Assembly (NCBI GenBank): GCA_964486845.1
Contig: CAZAQY010000244.1
Location: forward strand, 1 to 12,304
Reading direction: 5' to 3'
From: Anammoximicrobium sp964486845
GTDB lineage: Bacteria > Planctomycetota > Planctomycetia > Pirellulales > Pirellulaceae
DNA: 12,304 nt
Part shown: piece by piece, positions 1-6,550 of the stretch
How positions within the stretch are numbered: position 1 is the first letter of the stretch
Layout: the number at the start of each line of letters is the position of its first letter
Notes under the pieces: generated by a model
The model's database searches: none
What the model saw: only the letters and a program-made list of their open reading frames with translations
Told to the model about the DNA's origin: nothing
Made by a program: the position numbers and the translations under genes

Positions 1-2
1 GG

Positions 3-665
3 ATCCTCATCAGCGACGCCCTGCAGCACGATTTCACTCTCTGCCGCGCGTGGGACGTCGCCAGCGGCATGGGCCTGGGACCGCGACGGCAGCGGTTTCA
101 CCTCCGCCGCTCCGTGGCCCTGCGCCCCGACGGGCAGACGGCCGACCAGTCGCCGCCGTGGCCCCTGAGCGAAGCGCGGTGGTTGGATCTGACGTGCGAA
201 AACACAACGCGCGCGCTGGGCAAAGCTGTCGGCATCCGCCTGTGCGAACTGGCCCCCGACCAGCCCTGCCGACTCGTGTTCCCCGCCCCCCTGCGGCTCA
301 TGTTCCGCAAACAGTTGATCGAGACGCCAACGCTGGCCGACATCGTCGTCGCCGCCTGCCGGCGAGTCAATGCGTACCTGCCCGCGGAGCGGCAGGCGGC
401 CTGGGACGAGCTGGGCCGCCACGCCCTGGAGTTGGCACGCCGCCCCCCCGCCCGCACGTGGACCGGCGAACGCCTGGACCTGCGCCGCTATTCAGCCCGG
501 CAGCACGCGGAGTTAGAATTACGCGGCGTGACCGGTTCTTTGGAGCTCCCTCACGGCCCCGGCGAACTGTGGCCCTTACTGGCCGCCGCCACCTGGCTGC
601 ACCTGGGAAAGGGTACCGTGATGGGACTGGGACAACTTGTGGTGGAGGATGTGAATCATGCCTGA
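3..665 (+). CDS. cas6: Cas6-type crRNA-processing endoribonuclease (5' partial)
   Basis: The frame is open from the left edge to the TGA at 663-665, giving 220 residues without the true start, so this is the C-terminal part of a longer protein. Near the edge it has a helix followed by GMGLGPRRQRFHL, resembling the GxGxxRxRF segment of the PF10040-type Cas6/RAMP family. The middle has PLRLMFRKQLIETPTLADIV, and the end has a glycine-rich loop, GKGTVMGLGQL, typical of a RAMP C-terminal ferredoxin fold. Cas6 cuts within CRISPR repeats, leaving an 8-nt 5' handle, and the repeats here end in the matching ATTGAAAC. Its stop overlaps the next gene's ATG by 8 bp, implying translational coupling. An internal ATG at 69 is unlikely to be the start because the family-like sequence continues upstream of it. 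Other RAMP proteins such as Cmr or Csm subunits are possible but fit less well. The catalytic residues cannot be assigned from this part. Confidence 0.82.
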   Translation: MLISDALQHDFTLCRAWDVASGMGLGPRRQRFHLRRSVALRPDGQTADQSPPWPLSEARWLDLTCENTTRALGKAVGIRLCELAPDQPCRLVFPAPLRLMFRKQLIETPTLADIVVAACRRVNAYLPAERQAAWDELGRHALELARRPPARTWTGERLDLRRYSARQHAELELRGVTGSLELPHGPGELWPLLAAATWLHLGKGTVMGLGQLVVEDVNHA

Positions 666-2196
666 ACCGAAAACGCACTTTATCACCTTCCTGGGCACCG
701 GGAACTATCAGCGTGTGTGCTACGAGTGGCTGGACGGCCGCAGAATCGAGACGGCGCTGTTCCCGTCCGCCGTGCCCCGGTTCATCCCGCAAATCGCCTC
801 GGCCACCGCGTTCGTCACGGAAGAGTCCGAGGCCAAGCATGGGGCGCGTTTGGATGCCGAGTGGCCAACGGACTGGCACCCCGAACACGCACTGATTCCC
901 AAGGGAAGCACGCCGGATGAACTGTGGATGATCTTCGACCGGGTGGTCTCCGCCGTCCCTGACGATTCCCGGCTCGTCTTCGACATCACGCATGCGTTTC
1001 GCTCGATTCCCTTGATCAGCGTCCTCGCCGTGGCCTACATGTGGTCGACTCGCGACATTCAGCTTCAGGCACTGCTGTACGGAGCCTTCGATGCCGCACG
1101 GGGTGATCCGCCAGTCGCCCCTGTGTTCGACCTCACACCCATGATCAACCTGCTGGAATGGATTGGAGCCGTCGAGCGATTCCGCCACCACCTTGACGGA
1201 GAGCCCCTGCAGAGGTTGCTCCACCAGATTCAACGTCAGGCCCACCAACGCGGCGCGGATCATCCACCTCGGCAATTGCAGAACGCCGGGAATGCGCTCA
1301 AGTCGCTGACCGACGCTCTTCTCCTGGGCCGCGTCCGCGAAGTGCTGCGGGAAACCCCTAATCTGGCCTCCACGTTAGCCAAACCAGAACTCCGCGAAGA
1401 GGCAGGTCGCTGGGCCAAGCCTCTGCTCCCGATGCTGGAGCCCCTGCAGTCGCTGCTTCGCGAAATCGGCACAGGATCAGAAACTGATCTGCACGCCCAC
1501 CGACGCCTGGCACAGTTCTACAGCGACCGTCGCCTTTATCCCCTCGCGATCACGTTGTTACGGGAGTGGATCGTCAGCGAAGCGTGTCGGCGCGACGGAG
1601 CCACGCACGACGAACTCTTCGAAGAAGAACGCCGCGAGCAGGTCGAATCCATCCTTGGCGCGTGCTTCGCTGCGCAGCGTGATAAGCAGCCGCTGCCTAC
1701 CGAGCCGACGTGGATAGAGCAGTTCGCGGCCGATGGCCTGCTCGACTTGTGGAGTCGAGTACCGGGCATTCGAAACGATATTGATCATGCGGGGATGCGA
1801 CGTAGTCCTCAGCCAGCCAACCGCCTGATCTTGAACGTCCGCGCGTTGTTCTCTCGCCCCGTCCAACAAGATCCAGAGGTGCCTGAGATGCCCGACGTCG
1901 TCTTCTACCCCATCGGCGTCGACCGTCCGATCGCGCCGGAGGAGCCGTTGCCACCGTTGCCGGCGGTTCCGCGCGAGGCCTTGGTTGTCGTCGAGGGCCG
2001 GGCGCCGATCTGGCGGTATGGATTGGCCTTCCACCGCCTGCACGGTTCGCCGGCCGCGGCCGTGGCAGTTTACGATCCGCGCCTAGGCGCCGTGGTGGTC
2101 GCGTCCCACCACCCCGACTTCCGCGAGGGGCAAGTGATCGACGTCGAACCGCCCGTTGCAGAACCGCCTGAAGGCGGCACTACCAACGGTTCGTAG
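658..2196 (+). CDS. csx1: Csx1/TM1812-family CARF-HEPN ribonuclease fused to a Csx3/Crn3-like ring nuclease
   Basis: A 512-residue protein; GGAGG at 644-648 lies 9 nt before the ATG. Seen: residues 6-17 (THFITFLGTGNY) and 109-118 (DITHAFRSIP, the DxTHG/A signature), then LLYGAFDA and PVFDLTPMINLLEW, all typical of the TM1812/Csx1 CARF sensor. A helical region leads to R372-N-D-I-D-H377, the RNxxxH catalytic motif of HEPN RNases. Residues about 411-499 then match Csx3 (Crn3): GRAPIW at 447-452, H459 and H462, and YDPRLGAVVVASH at 472-484, including D473 and R475. From memory these correspond to H57, H60, D69 and R71 of Archaeoglobus fulgidus Csx3, with a 2-residue insertion before the YD. Known biology: Csx1 proteins are cyclic-oligoadenylate-activated RNases, and Csx3/Crn3 cleaves cyclic tetra-adenylate. 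Inferred: a self-limiting effector in the cytoplasm. The tail EPPEGGTTNGS and the TAG stop come from a REP element, so the ancestral end was probably near VIDVEPP. Domain calls are firm; activity is inferred. Confidence 0.92.
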   Translation: MPEPKTHFITFLGTGNYQRVCYEWLDGRRIETALFPSAVPRFIPQIASATAFVTEESEAKHGARLDAEWPTDWHPEHALIPKGSTPDELWMIFDRVVSAVPDDSRLVFDITHAFRSIPLISVLAVAYMWSTRDIQLQALLYGAFDAARGDPPVAPVFDLTPMINLLEWIGAVERFRHHLDGEPLQRLLHQIQRQAHQRGADHPPRQLQNAGNALKSLTDALLLGRVREVLRETPNLASTLAKPELREEAGRWAKPLLPMLEPLQSLLREIGTGSETDLHAHRRLAQFYSDRRLYPLAITLLREWIVSEACRRDGATHDELFEEERREQVESILGACFAAQRDKQPLPTEPTWIEQFAADGLLDLWSRVPGIRNDIDHAGMRRSPQPANRLILNVRALFSRPVQQDPEVPEMPDVVFYPIGVDRPIAPEEPLPPLPAVPREALVVVEGRAPIWRYGLAFHRLHGSPAAAVAVYDPRLGAVVVASHHPDFREGQVIDVEPPVAEPPEGGTTNGS

Positions 2197-2213
2197 TGCC
2201 GGCTTCAGCCGGT
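2163..2213. repeat. REP doublet 1, overlapping the end of the csx1-csx3 gene
   Basis: Two GTAG-headed palindromes lie head to head. The reverse copy at 2163-2183 has stem CCGCC-TGAA-GGCGG and ends CACTAC. The forward copy at 2193-2213 is GTAGTG followed by CCGGC-TTCA-GCCGG. They are separated by 9 nt and are inverted relative to each other, with swapped but self-complementary stem bases. The TAG stop of the upstream gene (2194-2196) is part of the forward copy's GTAG head. GTAG next to a hairpin is the hallmark of REP sequences recognised by RAYT proteins. Confidence 0.88.
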
Positions 2214-2230
2214 GGAGGAACCGAAAGAAG

Positions 2231-2281
2231 ACCGCCTGAAGGCGACACTACCAGCGGCTTGTAGTGCCGGCTTCAGCCGGT
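2231..2281. repeat. REP doublet 2, upstream of the RAYT gene
   Basis: This has the same reverse-forward arrangement and 9-nt centre as doublet 1, from which it is 17 nt away. The reverse copy at 2231-2251 has one substitution in its stem region (GGCGAC in place of GGCGGC). The forward copy at 2261-2281 is identical to the forward copy of doublet 1, including the TTCA loop. Confidence 0.88.
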
Positions 2282-2305
2282 CGATTCGCCCCAGGAGCTT
2301 CAACC

Positions 2306-2902
2306 ATGTACGACTACCGCCGCATGACGGAAGCACAACGCAAGACGATCGTCCAGGCTCGCATCCAACACGGCCTTCCTTGGCACCGGCCGCCCCATCC
2401 AGACGCGCCGGGAGAATACCGTATCGTCACGGCGGCTTGCTACGAACACAAACACATCCTCGCACGCGAGCAGCGCCTGCAGTGGTTTGAAACGCGTCTG
2501 CTGGATACGCTCAAGGCCTGCGCCGGTCATTGCGCGGCGTGGTGTGTCCTGCCCAATCACTATCATGTGCTCGTCCAAATCGGCGACATGAAGGCCTTTG
2601 GCCGGGCCATCGGCCAGTTGCACGGCGGGACGTCGTTCGAAATGAACCAAGAGGACAATAAGCGTGGCCGCCAGGTCTGGTATCGCTGTTCCGACCGAGT
2701 CATCCGCTCCGAACGCCATTTCTACGCCACGCTGAACTATATCCATCACAATCCGGTGAAGCATGGCTATGTGGACAAGTGGCAGGATTGGCCGTTTTCC
2801 AGCGTCCACTGGTACCTGGAAACGCAAGGCCGGGATTGGCTGAAGGAGATCTGGGCGGAGTTTCCGTTGCTGAGTTATGGCGATAAATGGGACGTCATGT
2901 GA
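2306..2902 (+). CDS. REP-associated tyrosine transposase (RAYT, Y1/HUH family)
   Basis: A 198-residue protein. The ATG at 2306 is chosen because AGGAG at 2293-2297 precedes it at good spacing; an earlier in-frame ATG at 2264 lies inside a REP element. The HUH motif is H85-Y-H87 in PNHYHVLV, and the likely catalytic tyrosine is Y145 in NYIHHNPVKHGYV, followed by WPFSSVHWY, the standard end of the RAYT core. Such enzymes make single-strand DNA cuts at GTAG-headed REP hairpins, forming a 5' phosphotyrosine link, and are thought to spread and maintain REPs. Two REP doublets lie on each side and another lies within the next gene. It shares the strand of the cas genes, between the effector and the primase, and is probably transcribed with them. 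It is intact with all motifs present. A direct CRISPR role is possible but unproven; simple insertion is the default reading. Confidence 0.93.
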   Translation: MYDYRRMTEAQRKTIVQARIQHGLPWHRPPHPDAPGEYRIVTAACYEHKHILAREQRLQWFETRLLDTLKACAGHCAAWCVLPNHYHVLVQIGDMKAFGRAIGQLHGGTSFEMNQEDNKRGRQVWYRCSDRVIRSERHFYATLNYIHHNPVKHGYVDKWQDWPFSSVHWYLETQGRDWLKEIWAEFPLLSYGDKWDVM

Positions 2903-2922
2903 CCAAAGTTGGGTCCGGGCTC

Positions 2923-2981
2923 GTAGTGCCGGCTTGAGCCGGTCGATGCGTGCGCAAGACACCGCCTGAAGGCGGCACTAC
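2923..2981. repeat. REP doublet 3, downstream of the RAYT gene
   Basis: The forward copy at 2923-2943 is GTAGTG followed by CCGGC-TTGA-GCCGG; the reverse copy at 2961-2981 has stem CCGCC-TGAA-GGCGG and ends CACTAC. The order is forward then reverse with 17 nt between, the mirror image of the upstream doublets. The forward loop is TTGA here rather than TTCA. The pair starts 21 nt after the RAYT stop codon. Confidence 0.88.
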
Positions 2982-2990
2982 CACCCGTTT

Positions 2991-3051
2991 GTAGTGCCGG
3001 CTTGAGCCGGTGCGTGAGGCGACGCAAGACACCGCCTGAAGGCGGGACTAC
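2991..3051. repeat. REP doublet 4, just upstream of the primase gene
   Basis: The forward copy at 2991-3011 (TTGA loop) and the reverse copy at 3031-3051 (ending GGACTAC, one change from GCACTAC) are 19 nt apart; the doublet starts 9 nt after doublet 3. The reverse copy is in frame with the primase gene and would read TPPEGGTTN if translation began at the upstream ATG at 3002. The ribosome-binding site AAGGAG follows at 3056-3061, so the REP abuts the translation start region. Confidence 0.86.
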
Positions 3052-3070
3052 GAACAAGGAGCAATACGGC

Positions 3071-5053
3071 ATGAGTATCGGAACGATCGAGGCTCTGCGG
3101 CAGCGGCTGAAGGCGGGTGGCGACGCCGGCCTGAACGCCGAAATCCAGTCCGCCGTCGTCGCCCGGCGCGGCGAGCGCGGCGAGCACCGCGAGTGGGCCC
3201 TGTTGTGCGAGGAGGCCGGCTTGATCTCGCCGGCGTTCTCCGAATTTCAGCTGGCCCTCCGCGACGACCGGGACGATCCCGTGGCCGGCTTTCACCTGGC
3301 CCAACTGTACCGCGAGCGAGGCGACCACGAGCGGGCCTCGGCCCTGCTCCAACGGCTGCTGCAGACCCAGCCCGCGCGCGAACAATGGCTGGCCGCCTAC
3401 GTCGAAATCCTGTACGAGGACGGCGCGGAACCGCGCGCGGAACAGGCCCTGCAGCAGGCCCTGCAACACGGCTTGCCGGCCGCCACCGCCCAACGCCTCC
3501 GCCGCACGGCACGCCGCCCGGACCAACCGCCGGCCGCCCCGCCGCCGCCGGAGCCTCAGGCGGAACTCGCTCCTACCGACGCCGATTGTGTCCGCTTCCA
3601 TACTCTTTTTTCCGGCCGCGAAGGCGTCTACGCCCGCCAGTGGGTCCGCCCCAGCGGCGAAGGCGGCTACACGCCCGTCCACGAACCGCTCACGCCCGCC
3701 GTCATCCGCAACCACCTGCTGGGCGCCTTCACCGCCGGCATCTACCCCATCCGCCTGGACGGCACCGCGACGTTTTTCGCTCTCGATCTGGACATCGACA
3801 AGCAGGCCCTCCAGAGGGCCCGCGGCGAACCGGCGTACGCCCAGCAACTGCGGGATACGCTCCGCGACGAAGGTCCCCGCCTGCTGCGCGTCTTGCGCGA
3901 TCTGGGCTTCGCTCCGCTGTTCGAGAACTCCGGCTACAAGGGCCGGCACTATTGGGTGCTGCTGGAAGAGCCCCAGACGGCCGACGTCCTGCACCTGCTG
4001 GGCAGAATGCTGTTGGCCTGGCAGACGCCGCTGCTGCCGGCCGGATTGCACCTGGAGTTCTTTCCCAAGCAGGCCACCGTCAAGGGCAAGGGACTGGGGA
4101 ACCTGATCAAGCTGCCGTTGGGCATCCATCGCAAGACCGGGCGGCGGAGCCAGTTGCTGGACGACCAAGGCGCCGGGCTGCCGGACCCGCTGGCCGCCCT
4201 GCGGAGCGTCACGCGGACACCGCGCCCCGTGTTGTATGCGGCGATCGAGCGGCTGAAGACGCTCGCCGGCGGCGCCGGCCCGCCCGGAGTGCCGCCTTTA
4301 GGCGGTCTGAGGCTGGTCGTTCCGCCGGAGGACGCCGCGCAGGAACCGCCTGAAGGCGGCACTACGAGCGCCCCGATGCCGCCACCGCCGGCGCCGGCCC
4401 CGGGCTGGACGGAGGCCGACTTCGAAACCGATCCCCGCGTGCGGCGCCTGCTGGCGGAATGTCCCGTGTTGGCCGAATTGAAACGCACGGTGGATGAGCA
4501 TCGCCGGCTGAGTCACGAGGAGCAGCTGGTGCTGATCCACTCCCTGGGCCACCTGGAGGGCGGCCCCCAAGCGGTCAATTACCTGTTCGGCAAGTGCATC
4601 GACGTCGGCCCGGAGAAACTCATGAAAGACCGGCTCAAAGGCAACCCCGTGTCCTGCCCCTCGATCCGCAAGAAGATCCCGCACATCACCCGGCGCGTGG
4701 CCTGCAACTGCCATTTCGAGTTCGCCCCCGACCGCTACCCCACGCCCGTGCTCTACCTGCTGACCCTGCCCGCCGACGAACAATTGCCCGCGGCACCGCC
4801 CGTCTCGGACGCGCTGGCCGCCCTGGCCTACCGGTTCGGCGTCCTGGACCGGCAGCGTGCGGAACTCGAAGCCCAGTGGAAGGAACTGCGGCAGTCCCTG
4901 ATTGCGGCCCTGGCCGCTACGCCCGAACGGGTTGCGGCCTGCGAAGGCGGACGCTACCGGTTGATCGAGCAGGAGGGTGTGGAAGAACTACGCTGGGAAA
5001 CCGAGCCAGAACCCCCAGCGGAAACGAAGGACCCGACGACGAAAACGGCCTGA
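3071..5053 (+). CDS. CRISPR-associated primase-polymerase (TPR, AEP primase, Cys-rich PriL-like region)
   Basis: A 660-residue protein. The ATG at 3071 is preferred because AAGGAG lies at 3056-3061; the in-frame ATG at 3002 sits in a REP. Residues 1-150 are TPR-like helical repeats (AGFHLAQLYRERGDHERASALLQ), then a proline linker. Residues 171-405 are an archaeo-eukaryotic primase domain close to the TOTE-type subfamily: LFSGREGVYARQW, catalytic D239-L-D241 in FFALDLDIDK, SGYKGRHYW with H293, and GNLIKLPLGIHRKTGR from N344. Residues 440-575 contain Cys464, 509, 529, 545 and 547, suggesting a PriL-like Fe-S or zinc site. The tail has a short coiled coil. CRISPR-associated prim-pols encoded beside cas1 and cas2 are known and are thought to synthesise or fill in DNA during spacer capture; the same role is inferred here. 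Residues 406-432 are encoded by a REP doublet. Confidence 0.92.
   Translation: MSIGTIEALRQRLKAGGDAGLNAEIQSAVVARRGERGEHREWALLCEEAGLISPAFSEFQLALRDDRDDPVAGFHLAQLYRERGDHERASALLQRLLQTQPAREQWLAAYVEILYEDGAEPRAEQALQQALQHGLPAATAQRLRRTARRPDQPPAAPPPPEPQAELAPTDADCVRFHTLFSGREGVYARQWVRPSGEGGYTPVHEPLTPAVIRNHLLGAFTAGIYPIRLDGTATFFALDLDIDKQALQRARGEPAYAQQLRDTLRDEGPRLLRVLRDLGFAPLFENSGYKGRHYWVLLEEPQTADVLHLLGRMLLAWQTPLLPAGLHLEFFPKQATVKGKGLGNLIKLPLGIHRKTGRRSQLLDDQGAGLPDPLAALRSVTRTPRPVLYAAIERLKTLAGGAGPPGVPPLGGLRLVVPPEDAAQEPPEGGTTSAPMPPPPAPAPGWTEADFETDPRVRRLLAECPVLAELKRTVDEHRRLSHEEQLVLIHSLGHLEGGPQAVNYLFGKCIDVGPEKLMKDRLKGNPVSCPSIRKKIPHITRRVACNCHFEFAPDRYPTPVLYLLTLPADEQLPAAPPVSDALAALAYRFGVLDRQRAELEAQWKELRQSLIAALAATPERVAACEGGRYRLIEQEGVEELRWETEPEPPAETKDPTTKTA
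4286..4365. repeat. REP doublet 5, translated in frame within the primase gene
   Basis: The forward-type copy at 4286-4306 has head GGAGTG (one change from GTAGTG) and stem CCGCC-TTTA-GGCGG. The reverse copy at 4345-4365 has stem CCGCC-TGAA-GGCGG and ends CACTAC. They are 38 nt apart. Together they encode roughly GVPPLGGL and EPPEGGTT, filling the linker between the primase and Cys-rich domains without creating a stop or frameshift. Confidence 0.85.
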
Positions 5054-5125
5054 GCGAGTCAGTGGTCAGTAATCAGTGGTCAGTGGCCACCGCTCACCGC
5101 TTACCGCTCACCGACACCCGCAACC
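5054..5125. repeat. Short-repeat spacer between the primase gene and cas1
   Basis: This 72-nt gap is built of short direct repeats: CAGTGGTCAGT at 5060-5070 and 5074-5084, then ACCGCTCACCG at 5089-5099 and 5103-5113. No clear ribosome-binding site precedes the cas1 ATG. A GTGGTCAGT-type motif occurs inverted (ACTGACCAC, 6514-6522) in the cas1-cas2 gap. Confidence 0.7.
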
Positions 5126-6421
5126 ATGCACGCACTAGCGATTTCCGAACAAGGCACGACGGTTCATGCCGACGGCGACACGCTCGTGCTGCGGCGCGGC
5201 GACTCCGTGCTGCGGCGCGTCCGGGCCGGCGAATTGGACCAGGTGTTGTTGTTCGGCGGCGTCGATATCACCAGCCGCGCGATGGCTCTGTTGTTGCGCC
5301 GCCAGATCGACTTGGTGTTGCTGACGCAAAACGGCAATTTCCGGGGCCGGCTGTGCGGCCGCGGCTCGAAAAACGTGCAACTTCGTTTGACGCAGTACCA
5401 GCGTTCGACCGACCCGGCCTTTTGTCTCCGCGTCGCGCGAGCAATCGTGGCCGGCAAGCTGCAGAATCAGCGGCAGATCTTGCTCCGCGCCCAGCGGCGG
5501 CTGCAGGACAACGACCTGGCCGTCGTATTGGGTAGTCTACGCGTGCTGGGCCAGCGGGCCGCCGAGTGCGGGGACTTGGACGTGCTGCGGGGTCTGGAGG
5601 GTCAAGGGGCAGCGCTGTACTTTGGCCAGTTCGGCAAGCTGATCCGCAATCCGGCGTTTCAATTCAGCACCCGCACGCGGCGTCCGCCGCGGGATCCGGT
5701 GAATGCCTTGCTGTCGTTCGGCTACGCCGTGCTGGGCAGCACCGCCGAGACGGAGGTCTACCGCTGCGGTTTGGACCCCATGCTGGGTTTTTTGCACCAG
5801 AGCGCGTACGGCCGGCCATCGCTGATGTTGGACCTGTTGGAAGAGTTTCGGCCGTTGATCGACACGCTGGTGCTGCGGGTGATCAACCGTCGGCAGGTGG
5901 GGGAGAAAGACTTCGAGCGGCGTGGCGAGAAGACGGCGGAGGAGGTCTTGGCCGAATCGGCGCCGCCCGCTCCGCCGCCTGCCCGGGACGGGGACGAGGG
6001 GGCCGAGTTTCCGTGGGACGAGCCCGCCGAGCCGGCGATGCGGCGGGCGGAGGACGAGCCCGATCCGGCGGCCGCGGCGTGCGAACCGGCCGCCGTTTCG
6101 ATGCCGACGACCCCCGGTTGCCCGGCGGCGGACATCGCCTGGGGGCAAGCGTGCGGCTCCGCCGGCAGCGTTCCAGCCGCGCCCGCTCCGAGGGGTGAAG
6201 CGTCGCCCACAGCCGGCGAGCCGGTGATCGGAGTCTACTTGAACGACGTCGGCCGGAAGGTGTTCCTGACCGAACTGTTCCGCCGCCTGCGCGAGCGTCT
6301 GTACTATCCACCGCGGGAATCCACACTGGAACTGCGCGACGTTCTCCGTCACCAGACCTATCACCTGGCCCGCGTCATCGAAGGCAAAGATGATGTCTAC
6401 GTCCCCTTCGCCCCCGACTGA
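5126..6421 (+). CDS. cas1: Cas1 CRISPR integrase with a long disordered insertion
   Basis: A 431-residue protein, against about 320-340 for typical Cas1. Cas1 with Cas2 integrates new spacers at the leader end of the array. The N-terminal beta domain (GTTVHADGDTLVLRRG, then FGGVDITSRAMALLLRRQID) is normal. In the helical domain the metal-binding residues are present: E158 (LEGQGAALYFGQF), H224 (GFLHQSAYGRPSLMLDL), and D236 with E239/E240 (DLLEEFRPL). After DFERR (262-266) comes an Ala/Pro/Glu/Asp-rich segment at about 267-368. The normal fold then resumes with GVYLNDVGRKVFL and ends LYYPPRESTLELRDVLRHQTYHLARVI. So the insertion lies in a loop near the C-terminus and the active site looks intact. 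No strong ribosome-binding site precedes the ATG. Its position between the primase gene and cas2 marks an adaptation operon. Confidence 0.97.
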   Translation: MHALAISEQGTTVHADGDTLVLRRGDSVLRRVRAGELDQVLLFGGVDITSRAMALLLRRQIDLVLLTQNGNFRGRLCGRGSKNVQLRLTQYQRSTDPAFCLRVARAIVAGKLQNQRQILLRAQRRLQDNDLAVVLGSLRVLGQRAAECGDLDVLRGLEGQGAALYFGQFGKLIRNPAFQFSTRTRRPPRDPVNALLSFGYAVLGSTAETEVYRCGLDPMLGFLHQSAYGRPSLMLDLLEEFRPLIDTLVLRVINRRQVGEKDFERRGEKTAEEVLAESAPPAPPPARDGDEGAEFPWDEPAEPAMRRAEDEPDPAAAACEPAAVSMPTTPGCPAADIAWGQACGSAGSVPAAPAPRGEASPTAGEPVIGVYLNDVGRKVFLTELFRRLRERLYYPPRESTLELRDVLRHQTYHLARVIEGKDDVYVPFAPD

Positions 6422-6550
6422 GAACGGACCGGGAGCTGAGATGAAGGTGATCGGTGATCGGCGATCAGTCACCGGATCACCAGCCGCGGACCTCCCACCG
6501 CGGACCAATGACGACTGACCACAGACCACGGACCAAAAAGGAGTCCCAGC
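6422..6550. repeat. cas1-cas2 intergenic stretch with short repeats
   Basis: This 129-nt gap holds tandem GGTGATCG units (6446-6461). One of them can pair with GATCACC at 6475-6481 as a 7-bp stem. CCGCGGACC occurs twice, and there is an ACTGACCAC/AGACCACGGACC run at 6514-6534. The stretch looks like a low-complexity intergenic repeat rather than a gene. The only ribosome-binding site is the cas2 site AAAAAGGAG at 6535-6543. Confidence 0.6.

Noticed and set aside
1..6. A BamHI site (GGATCC) at the first base, suggesting a cloning junction.
   Set aside because: Another GGATCC occurs within cas1 near 5694 and nothing else marks an artificial junction; it may be coincidence.
2264..2305. An upstream in-frame ATG that would extend the RAYT protein by 14 residues.
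   Set aside because: It lies inside a REP element without a ribosome-binding site; AGGAG at 2293-2297 supports the ATG at 2306.
3002..3070. An upstream in-frame ATG that would extend the primase by 23 residues.
   Set aside because: The extension is mostly REP-encoded (TPPEGGTTN) and AAGGAG at 3056-3061 supports the ATG at 3071.
2978..4168. A 396-codon open frame on the minus strand opposite the primase gene.
   Set aside because: The + strand frame encodes recognisable primase motifs; long antisense frames are expected in GC-rich coding DNA. The same applies to the 455-codon minus frame at 5537-6904 opposite cas1 and cas2.
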